Positions 52,413 through 64,000 of a DNA stretch of 64,000 bases are shown one piece after another. Under the pieces are notes generated by a model that was not told where the DNA came from, did no database searches, and saw only the letters and a program-made list of their open reading frames with translations. The translations under genes and the position numbers were made by a program. Every line of letters starts with the position of its first letter. The stretch's first letter is position 1. Source of the DNA: Fibrobacter sp. UBA4223 (GTDB lineage Bacteria; Fibrobacterota; Fibrobacteria; Fibrobacterales; Fibrobacteraceae); contig DFTB01000013.1 of assembly GCA_002382975.1 (NCBI GenBank), positions 22,282 through 86,281 of the forward strand, given 5' to 3'.

Positions 52413-53936
52413 CTATTTGGACTTGATGCCCAGCTTGTTCATGCGGTAGTTCATCATGCGGGGAGACACGCCCAGGTCGCGGCCTGCGGCTGAGAGATTT
52501 CCGTTGTTGCGCTTGATGGCCTCGGTGATGATTTCACGTTCGTAGTTGTTCAGCATCACGTCAAGAGGGGCGATTTTCGTGCTGGCGGCACCCGACTGAC
52601 CCGTGCTGAGGCTGGTTTGGAGCGATGGCGGCAAGTTATAGCTGTGGATGCAGTCGTCGCTTGCGGTAAGCACCGCCCGTTCCATGCAGTTTTCCAGTTC
52701 GCGGACGTTGCCCGGCCAGTGGTAGCTCATGAGCAGGTTGATGGCCGTCGTAGAGAGCCGCACCACCTTCTTCGCGTAGCGCAGGTTCATCTTCTCGATG
52801 AAATGCTCCGCAAGCAAGATGATGTCGGACTTGCGCTTGGCCAGGTCGGGCATGGAAATGGGGAAAATATTCAGGCGGTAGAAAAGGTCTTCGCGGAACT
52901 TGCCCTGGGCGATGAGTTCTTCCAGGTTACGGCTGGTAGCCGCCAAAAAACGAACGTCCGAATGGAGTTCCTCGTTGCTGCCAACCCTGCTGAAGGTGCG
53001 CTCCTGCAAGAACCGCAAGAGCTTCACCTGGGTCTGCATGGTAAGGTCACCGATTTCGTCCAAGAAGAGTGTGCCTCCGTTGGCGGCTTCGGCGCGACCG
53101 ATACGGCGGTTCACCGCTCCCGTAAAGGCCCCTTTCTCGTGACCAAACAGTTCGCTTTCCACCAGGTTTTCCGGAAGGGCCGCACAATTCAGGGTAATAA
53201 AGGGCTTGTCCTTTCTTGCAGACAAATTCACAATGGCACGGGCTATCATCTCTTTACCCGTTCCACTACCGCCACGGATCAAGACCGTAGCGTCGCTGGG
53301 AGCTACCTGGCGCACCTGTTCGTAAATCAGCTGCATCTCCCGGCAATTCCCTACTAGGTCGCCCGGATTGTTAGAAAGCATGTCGCGGAGCTTGCGGTTT
53401 TCTTCCAGCATGGCTTCATGTTCGTTGTGCAGCTCGATACATTCGTTGGCGGCGTCGCCCGTGATGTTGGCGATAATTTCCAGCAGGGCTACGTCGCGGT
53501 CCAAGTCCGTAGCACCATCCACAGGGCGGTCAATGGAGAGCGTGCCGATGACCTGGCCGTCGTGAATCAGCGGCACACAGATGAAGGCCACCTGGTTTTC
53601 GTAATGACGGCTTCCCGTGCGGTTCAAGAAGCGGGAATCCTTGCGAAGGTCGGGAATCACGTGACTGATGCCCCGCTCCGCCACATGGCCCGTAATGCCC
53701 TCGCCCATCCGGTACAATCCACGCTGTTTTTCGGATTCGTCAAGGCCACGGGACGCCTCGATCTTGAGGGTATCGCCAAAGAGGAGCGCGAAAGTGCCCC
53801 GCAACATGCCCAGTTCGGATTCAAGAATGCCGAGCACGTTTTCTAGCAGCTTTTCCACGTTGCGCTCGTGGATGATGGCGACGCTGATTTTTTGAATAAC
53901 CGAAATTTCGGAACCGATGGGAATTGGCATGGACAT
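52413..53936 (-). CDS. NifA-like sigma-54-dependent activator
   Basis: The 507-aa protein has an N-terminal GAF domain (about residues 20-165), a sigma-54-interacting AAA+ domain (about 190-415) with Walker A GGSGTGKE, the loop [15 protein letters not shown] that contacts sigma-54 and Walker [13 protein letters not shown], and a Fis-type helix-turn-helix (about 465-505: [30 protein letters not shown]). This order and the GAF domain match NifA-type activators. Target genes are not visible in the window, so a nitrogen-fixation role is inferred only from resemblance. Confidence 0.9.
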   Translation of the reverse strand: MSMPIPIGSEISVIQKISVAIIHERNVEKLLENVLGILESELGMLRGTFALLFGDTLKIEASRGLDESEKQRGLYRMGEGITGHVAERGISHVIPDLRKDSRFLNRTGSRHYENQVAFICVPLIHDGQVIGTLSIDRPVDGATDLDRDVALLEIIANITGDAANECIELHNEHEAMLEENRKLRDMLSNNPGDLVGNCREMQLIYEQVRQVAPSDATVLIRGGSGTGKEMIARAIVNLSARKDKPFITLNCAALPENLVESELFGHEKGAFTGAVNRRIGRAEAANGGTLFLDEIGDLTMQTQVKLLRFLQERTFSRVGSNEELHSDVRFLAATSRNLEELIAQGKFREDLFYRLNIFPISMPDLAKRKSDIILLAEHFIEKMNLRYAKKVVRLSTTAINLLMSYHWPGNVRELENCMERAVLTASDDCIHSYNLPPSLQTSLSTGQSGAASTKIAPLDVMLNNYEREIITEAIKRNNGNLSAAGRDLGVSPRMMNYRMNKLGIKSK

Positions 53937-53939
53937 AAG

Positions 53940-54037
53940 ATAGTAATCAGTGGTCAGTGGTTCAACGAGTTCAGATTTCAGAGTTCAGATTTCAGAGTTG
54001 TTATAATTTCGAAATCCGAAATCTGAAATCCGAATTA
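53940..54037. repeat. Dispersed low-complexity repeat between dapL and the NifA-like gene
   Basis: AGTGGTCAGTGG words and tandem GAGTTCAGATTTCAGA words lead into an inverted arm (TCCGAAATCTGAAATCC). It fills nearly the whole gap between the two genes and could fold as a hairpin in RNA from dapL. Confidence 0.75.
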
Positions 54038-54039
54038 GA

Positions 54040-55248
54040 TTATAGTTTCTCCCTGATTCTCCTGAGGGCTTCGCAGGTGCGCTCGTAATCGCCGAAGGCG
54101 GTCAGGCGGAAATACCCTTCGCCGCAAGGACCGAAACCGCTACCGGGTGTACCTACCACTTCGCAGGTGGCAAGCAGACGGTCAAAGAAATCGAAGGACT
54201 TTTCGCCACCTTCGATCTTCCACCAGATGTAGGGGGCATGCTCGCCGCCGAACACGGTATAGCCAGCCTCGGTGAGTTCCTTGCGGATAACCCCAGCCGT
54301 GCGCATGTAGCCCGCAATGACTTCTTTGGTCTCCCGCCAGCCGACCGGGGAGTAGATGGCCTCGGCAGCACGCTGGGTCACGTAGCTCACGCCGTTGAAC
54401 TTGGTGCACTGGCGGCGGTTCCACATGGAATGGAGTTTCGAAAGTTCGTGAGGGATCACCGTGTAGGCGCAGCGCACGCCGGTAAAGCCCGCCGTCTTGC
54501 TGAAACTGCGGAACTCGATAGCGCAGGTGCGGGCCCCCGGAATCTCGAAAATGGAATGGGGCAGCGAATCGTCCTGGATGTAGCAGTTATACGCCCCGTC
54601 AAAGAGTATTATCGCCCCGTTCTCGTTGGCGTAATCCACAAACTTCTGGAGGGTCTCGCGGCTGAGCACAGTGCCAGTGGGGTTGTTCGGGCTGCAGAGG
54701 TAAATCATCTGCACCGGATTCTTGGGCAGGTCCGGCTGGAAGTTGTTTTCGGCTGTCGATGCAAGGTAGGTGACCTTAGAAAAATGTCCATCATCTTGCA
54801 ACACGCCCGCGCGCCCGGCCATCACGTTGGAGTCCAGATAGACCGGATAGACAGGGTCCGGAATGGCGACTTTTACATTTTCTGTAAAAAGCTCCTGGAT
54901 GTTCGCCACATCGCACTTGGAACCGTCGCTGACAAAGATATCCTCCGGATCCATCTTGATCCCGCGGGAGGTGTACTCCCCCGCCACAATGGCCTGACGC
55001 AAAAAGTCGTAACCCTGCTCGGGCCCGTACCCGCGGAAAGTTCCCTTCTCCGCCATCTCGTCAACAGCCTTGTGCATGGCCTTGATAACTTCGGGAATGA
55101 GCGGCGTGGTCACGTCGCCGATTCCCAGGCGGATGATGTCGGCATCGGGCTTTTTGCCCTGGTATTCGGCAATCTTTTTGGCGATGGTAGAAAAGAGGTA
55201 GCTGCCGGGAAGAAGATCGTAATTTGGATTGATGATTGATGAGTTCAT
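54040..55248 (-). CDS. dapL: LL-diaminopimelate aminotransferase
   Basis: The 402-aa fold-type I PLP enzyme begins with NPNYDLLPGSYLFSTIAKKI and contains DIIRLGIGDVTTPL, the SPNNPTGT motif and the PLP-lysine motif SFSKTAGFTGVR. The first phrases are characteristic of DapL, which converts tetrahydrodipicolinate straight to LL-diaminopimelate, bypassing succinylated or acetylated intermediates. The product feeds peptidoglycan and lysine. It lies 134 bp downstream of dapF, whose product uses DapL's product. Confidence 0.95.
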   Translation of the reverse strand: MNSSIINPNYDLLPGSYLFSTIAKKIAEYQGKKPDADIIRLGIGDVTTPLIPEVIKAMHKAVDEMAEKGTFRGYGPEQGYDFLRQAIVAGEYTSRGIKMDPEDIFVSDGSKCDVANIQELFTENVKVAIPDPVYPVYLDSNVMAGRAGVLQDDGHFSKVTYLASTAENNFQPDLPKNPVQMIYLCSPNNPTGTVLSRETLQKFVDYANENGAIILFDGAYNCYIQDDSLPHSIFEIPGARTCAIEFRSFSKTAGFTGVRCAYTVIPHELSKLHSMWNRRQCTKFNGVSYVTQRAAEAIYSPVGWRETKEVIAGYMRTAGVIRKELTEAGYTVFGGEHAPYIWWKIEGGEKSFDFFDRLLATCEVVGTPGSGFGPCGEGYFRLTAFGDYERTCEALRRIREKL

Positions 55249-55279
55249 AGTTGGTTTGAGGTGTGGGGTGTGAAATACG

Positions 55280-55382
55280 AAATGAGTTGTCAGTTATCAG
55301 TTGTAAGTTGTCAGTATTCAATTTGGCGCCAAGGGCGCGATTATAAAAACTCAAAACTCAAGACTCATTACTCACAACTCAT
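55280..55382. repeat. Dispersed low-complexity repeat, copy 2
   Basis: In reverse complement this stretch shares the order and wording of the element at 9561-9680: tandem GAGTTGTGAGTAATGAGT words, a TATAATCGCGCCCTTGGCGCC core, AAATT and then CAACTGATAACTGACAACT words. Here it separates dapF and dapL. Confidence 0.8.
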
Positions 55383-56213
55383 TCAAATTGTCCCTCTAAA
55401 TACTTCAATGGCGGGGCCAGTCATGAGGACAGGGCCGCCGTCTTGATGCTTGATGTGGAGCGTTCCGCCGTCCAGAATGATGTCGGCTTCGGCGCCCACG
55501 CGGCCCGTGCGCTGGGCCGCAACGAGGGTGGCGCAACTCCCGGTTCCACAGGCCATGGTGACGCCACAGCCTCGTTCCCAAACCCGCATGCGGATTTGGG
55601 TGGGCGCCCCCTGCTCTGCAGGCAAGACCTGCGCAAACTCGATGTTACAGCGGTCCGGGAACTGCCTGTCCACCTCCAGGACACTCCCCCACTTTTCCAA
55701 CTGGATCTTCTCGATGTCATCGACGAAAATAACCGCATGGGGATTTCCCATGGAGACCGTCTCGGCGGTAAAGTCGAAACTGTCTGCAGAAAGTTTGATA
55801 CTCCCGAGGAAATCCCTGGGGAGGCCCATATCCACACAGACCCGGCCGTCATCTAGAAGCGAAGGCTTCACGAGACCGCTCTTGGTATGCAGAACAAAGA
55901 CCTTGGTGCCGGCATCCTTGGCGAGTCCGCGGCTGACAATGAACTTTGCCACGCACCGCGTGGCGTTCCCGCACATGGCGGCCTCGGAACCGTCGGCGTT
56001 AAAGATGCGCATCTCGAAGTCGACACCCTTGGTGCAGCCGTCACCCTCCAGCGGAGTCACGAGAACAACCCCGTCGGCGCCGATACCGAAACGCCGGTCG
56101 CAAAGCTTTACGATTCTCTGTTCAAATCCATCGCCAAGGTCCAGCGATTCTCCCGGTTCCAGCAGCACGAAATCGTTGCCCAGGCCGGTCCATTTTGAAA
56201 ATTTTAAACTCAT
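55383..56213 (-). CDS. dapF: Diaminopimelate epimerase
   Basis: The enzyme (276 aa) shows the two half-sites of DapF: MCGNATRC and VTMACGTGSC, each with a catalytic Cys, plus FSKWTGLGNDFV at the start. It converts LL- to meso-diaminopimelate for cell-wall cross-links and lysine. The ATG at 56213 was chosen over a TTG three codons earlier. It is transcribed ahead of dapL. Two to three TTTACA-N5-TGTAAA palindromes lie upstream. Confidence 0.95.
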   Translation of the reverse strand: MSLKFSKWTGLGNDFVLLEPGESLDLGDGFEQRIVKLCDRRFGIGADGVVLVTPLEGDGCTKGVDFEMRIFNADGSEAAMCGNATRCVAKFIVSRGLAKDAGTKVFVLHTKSGLVKPSLLDDGRVCVDMGLPRDFLGSIKLSADSFDFTAETVSMGNPHAVIFVDDIEKIQLEKWGSVLEVDRQFPDRCNIEFAQVLPAEQGAPTQIRMRVWERGCGVTMACGTGSCATLVAAQRTGRVGAEADIILDGGTLHIKHQDGGPVLMTGPAIEVFRGTI

Positions 56214-56242
56214 GCCCGCCAATTTGCAAAAAATATGCCATT

Positions 56243-56259
56243 TTTACAAAAATTGTTAA
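56243..56259. promoter_or_regulatory. Operator-like half palindrome upstream of dapF
   Basis: TTTACA-AAAAT-TGTTAA matches TTTACA-N5-TGTAAA with one mismatch and lies 30 bp before the dapF start. Confidence 0.45.
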
Positions 56260-56316
56260 AATTCTCTAAAATTCGCGATTTTAAAGCAATTATGGCGAAT
56301 TTCACCACTTTTATAT

Positions 56317-56364
56317 TTTACATAAATTGTAAAGTCAACTACATTTATTTACATATTTTGTAAA
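56317..56364. promoter_or_regulatory. Pair of TTTACA-N5-TGTAAA operators upstream of dapF
   Basis: Two perfect 6-5-6 palindromes, TTTACA-TAAAT-TGTAAA (56317-56333) and TTTACA-TATTT-TGTAAA (56348-56364), have start points 31 bp apart, about three helical turns. The regular phasing suggests cooperative binding of a dimeric regulator. The regulator is not known. Confidence 0.6.
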
Positions 56365-56404
56365 GTTATTCGCACCGCAAGAAGTCCCCAAAGCATATCC
56401 CAAC

Positions 56405-56520
56405 GACGGGGTTTTAGGGGCAGGGCCCCTAGGAGAGGGGGTGGCGGCCCTTCGGCAGGCTCAGGGACCTTTGTCACGGAGCCAACGAAGGAAAGCCAGG
56501 GGGAGACTTCCCCCTACCCC
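56405..56520. repeat. GC-rich repeat patch downstream of purF
   Basis: The stretch between dapF operators and purF holds palindromic GC-rich words (TAGGGGCAGGGCCCCTA, then AGGGGGAGACTTCCCCCT) and the common repeat word CCCTTCGGCAGGCTCAGGGAC. The second hairpin may terminate purF. Nothing else is recognised in this 325-bp gap apart from the operators. Confidence 0.6.
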
Positions 56521-56547
56521 GACAAAAAATCATCATCCCGAACAGAC

Positions 56548-57933
56548 TTACCCGCAGCGAGTCTTTTTCGTGTCGGAGCCGATGTAGTCGGGATAGTCGT
56601 TGTCGAAACAGGCGGCGCAGTAATGCTCGCCCTCGCCGGTGCATTCCTTCATGCCTTCGACGCTCAGGTAGCCGAGGCTTTCGACGCCGAGCATCTTGGC
56701 GATTTCGTCGGGAGTCATGGAACTTGCGGCCAGTTCGCCCTGGCTCGGGAAATCCATGCCAAAGAAGCAGGGGTGCGCCACCGGAGGCGATGCGATGCGG
56801 ATGTGGACTTCGAGAGCGCCCGCGTCACGGAGCATTCGGGAAAGAATCTTGAGCGTCGTGCCGCGAACGATGGAATCTTCCACCACGCAAACGCGCTTGT
56901 TCTTGAGCACGCCCTCGATGGGGTTAAACTTGAGCTTGACTTTCTGTTCGCGTACGTTCTGCGTGGGATCGATAAAGGTGCGGCCCACATAGTGATTGCG
57001 CAACAAGCCAATTTCAAAACGGATACCGCTGGCTTGCGAATAACCTAACGCAGCCGTGGTGGCGCTGTCGGGTACAGAAATCACGATGTCTGCATCTACA
57101 GGACATTCCTTCGCCAGTTGCTTTCCCATCTTGCGGCGAATCTTGTCGCAACTTTGTTCGAAAATCTTGGAATCCGGGCGACTGAAGTAGATGTACTCGA
57201 AAATGCAATGGGCCAGCCTGTCCTTGTGGGTAAAGCGCTCGGAGTGCAGCCCGTTCTGGGTGATGGTCAGGAACTCGCCGGGCTGGATATCGCGCACGTA
57301 GTTTGCACCCAGCAGGTCAAATGCGCAGGTTTCGCTGGCCACGCACCAGGCCTTGCCCATCCGTGCGATAGAAAGCGGGCGGAACCCGAAACCGTCGCGG
57401 GCCACGAACATGGTGTCCTTGCTGATAAACACGAGGCAAAAACTGCCCGTAAATTTCGTGATGGCTTTCTTGATGGCGTCTCCCAGGGTGTCGGCCTCGG
57501 TGCGGGCGATTTCGTGCAAAAGAATTTCGGAATCGGAGGTGGTCTGAAAGATGTGCCCTTCGCTTTCCATTTCGGCGCGGAGTTCGGTGGCGTTGGTGAT
57601 GTTCCCGTTGTGGGCTACCGCGAGCTGTCCCCACTTGCAGCTCACCAGAATCGGTTGTGCGTTGGCGAGGGTGGAAGCCCCAGTGGTGCTGTAGCGTACA
57701 TGGCCAATGCCAGCAAAGCCGTCAAATTCGTCGATGTTGTGTTCCCGGAGAAGGGTGGATACAAGCCCCATGGACTTGCGGACGCGAACCTTGTCTCCGT
57801 CGGTGACCGCGAATCCGGCACTTTCCTGACCGCGGTGCTGCAGGGCGTAAAGCCCCATGGTTATATTCCTCACGACGGTATCGCCATTGTAGATGCCGAT
57901 GACGCCGCATTCTTCGTGTAATTCGTCGAGCAT
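56548..57933 (-). CDS. purF: Amidophosphoribosyltransferase
   Basis: The 461-aa protein has the PurF layout. A short propeptide ends before the N-terminal nucleophile Cys 9 (EECGVIGIY). The glutaminase domain is about 9-235 with GIGHVRYSTTG, and the phosphoribosyltransferase domain carries CVVEDSIVRGTT. Cys residues near the end (HYCAAC) and in HPCFFGMD match the iron-sulphur ligands of the Bacillus-type enzyme. It catalyses the first step of purine synthesis, PRPP plus glutamine to phosphoribosylamine. A GAGAGG precedes the ATG. A structured leader lies upstream. Confidence 0.96.
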   Translation of the reverse strand: MLDELHEECGVIGIYNGDTVVRNITMGLYALQHRGQESAGFAVTDGDKVRVRKSMGLVSTLLREHNIDEFDGFAGIGHVRYSTTGASTLANAQPILVSCKWGQLAVAHNGNITNATELRAEMESEGHIFQTTSDSEILLHEIARTEADTLGDAIKKAITKFTGSFCLVFISKDTMFVARDGFGFRPLSIARMGKAWCVASETCAFDLLGANYVRDIQPGEFLTITQNGLHSERFTHKDRLAHCIFEYIYFSRPDSKIFEQSCDKIRRKMGKQLAKECPVDADIVISVPDSATTAALGYSQASGIRFEIGLLRNHYVGRTFIDPTQNVREQKVKLKFNPIEGVLKNKRVCVVEDSIVRGTTLKILSRMLRDAGALEVHIRIASPPVAHPCFFGMDFPSQGELAASSMTPDEIAKMLGVESLGYLSVEGMKECTGEGEHYCAACFDNDYPDYIGSDTKKTRCG

Positions 57934-58108
57934 AACGCCTCTCTGAAATTTATGTCTCCCCTACCTCGAAGGTCATAGCCCACCCGTTCGGATGCAAGCA
58001 GGGAAACGGACGGTTTTGGCGTGCAAAAATCGTGCCATTTTACGGGTCGAGGGGGCAAAAAAGGTGCAGTGCAGGCGCATGCCTCGCATAACCGAAAATT
58101 TCGAAACA
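57934..58108 (-). ncRNA. Structured purF leader, fibro-purF candidate
   Basis: The 5' leader on the minus strand can fold with CCTCGA pairing TCGAGG (57964-57969 with 58047-58052), ACCCGT pairing ACGGGT (57982-57987 with 58042-58047) and an inner hairpin GGCGTG/CGTGCC. A conserved RNA motif named fibro-purF has been described upstream of purF in Fibrobacter; this leader is in the same place, but I cannot align it to the published model. It probably regulates purF by an RNA switch. Confidence 0.5.
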
Positions 58109-58116
58109 TGACCGGC

Positions 58117-58181
58117 ATAATACCAAAATTTGGCTTTACATTTTATGAAAGATAAATCTCAAAAATTACAAAAATTGTAAA
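58117..58181 (-). promoter_or_regulatory. purF promoter region with two operator-like palindromes
   Basis: A TATTAT -10 candidate lies at 58117-58122 on the minus strand. TTTACA-TTTTA-TGAAAG (58135-58151, partial) covers the expected -35, and ATTACA-AAAAT-TGTAAA (58165-58181, one mismatch) lies 30 bp further. The spacing mirrors the pair near dapF. Confidence 0.5.
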
Positions 58182-58265
58182 GAAATTGGCCTTTTCGGGC
58201 GAATTTCGCAAAAATTTTTCTTTATTTATGCCTTACCAACGCATTTGCACAATGCTAGTTTTTGG

Positions 58266-58430
58266 TTCCGATGAAAAAATCGGAATCCATCGAGGCACAC
58301 ATGAGTACCACCGTTGCCACTATCTCGCAACGGAACCAGGCGACTCTCCCCGGGCATCTGATTTTCATTCCTGTCTTTAAAGTTTTCAATCGTTTGGCAA
58401 AAGCTTCTGGCTTTTGCCTTTATTTTTATT
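58266..58430 (+). promoter_or_regulatory. carA leader with hairpins and an intrinsic terminator
   Basis: Hairpins TTCCGAT/ATCGGAA (58266-58285) and CCGTTGC/GCAACGG (58311-58333) are followed by a perfect 9-bp terminator stem GGCAAAAGC-TTCTG-GCTTTTGCC (58396-58418) with a T-rich tail. It lies about 170 bp before carA, so it may be an attenuator or end a small RNA. A short open frame (58301 onward) crosses it; I do not recognise its product. Confidence 0.6.
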
Positions 58431-58499
58431 CCCTGTATCGCAGGACTGGTTTCTGCTGTTTTGTCATGCCCGACTTGATCGGGCATCTTCTTTTTATTC

Positions 58500-58535
58500 A
58501 TACAAAGGAGATCCCCGCCTACGCGGGGATGACAA
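58500..58535. repeat. Palindromic repeat, GGAGATCCCCG family, second copy
   Basis: AAAGGAGATCCCCG-CCTA-CGCGGGGATGACAAT matches the element at 31375-31410 in its flanks and palindrome but not its loop. It lies about 50 bp before carA. Confidence 0.85.
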
Positions 58536-58587
58536 TAAAAAGGGCCGATTCAATACACACATTTAATACTGCATATGCGAGTAAACT

Positions 58588-64000
<5,413 letters not shown>

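Overview
The window reads as a chromosomal segment of a Fibrobacter-like bacterium (Fibrobacterota). This is inferred from the gene mix: a secreted GH10 xylanase with an N-terminal carbohydrate-binding region, a prepilin with a large low-complexity C-terminus, the DapL route to meso-diaminopimelate, a NifA-like sigma-54 activator, and many short palindromic repeats between genes. Nothing here is decisive for species. Most housekeeping genes are GC-rich, while several genes between 23 and 50 kb are clearly AT-rich.

Layout. From 0 to 23 kb there are core genes: prepilin, nudC, sfsA, a PutP-type symporter, fabZ, tRNA-Glu, a PpiD/SurA-type foldase, nadB, a Ser/Thr kinase with cvpA, an mtaD/antiporter/outer-membrane-protein cluster, pepA, a 7-TM class III cyclase, and an hrpB helicase whose reading frame has absorbed copies of two dispersed repeats. 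From 23 to 50 kb lies an accessory region. It starts with two BspA-like (DUF285) repeat proteins. A four-gene leftward run follows: WYL regulator, PD-(D/E)XK protein, a Cas4-like/DnaQ-like DUF2779 fusion and a GIY-YIG protein. After it come a tandem-AAA ATPase, an Rpn-type nuclease, a rod-shaped RNA candidate, a single-chain restriction-methylase, an AAA_14/DUF4143 ATPase, a block of unrecognised genes, and a four-gene operon in which a MoxR ATPase and a VWA protein are flanked by two paralogous unknown genes. From 50 to 64 kb core genes return: yciH/SUI1, xylanase, the NifA-like regulator, dapL-dapF, purF, and an overlapping carA-pyrG-carB operon that runs off the right edge.

How the genes work together. 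The most notable pattern is a promoter-like motif, TTGTCG-N11-TATATT (or TATTTT), found seven times with exactly 11 nt of spacing. It lies in front of the tandem-AAA gene, the gene at 34011, the RNA/restriction gene, three transcription units of unknown genes (41-45 kb) and the MoxR-VWA operon. I infer that these form one co-regulated set. At the right end, purF carries a structured leader with TTTACA-N5-TGTAAA operators near its promoter, similar operators sit upstream of dapF, and carA-pyrG-carB has an intrinsic terminator hairpin in its leader. This suggests regulated nucleotide and cell-wall precursor synthesis.
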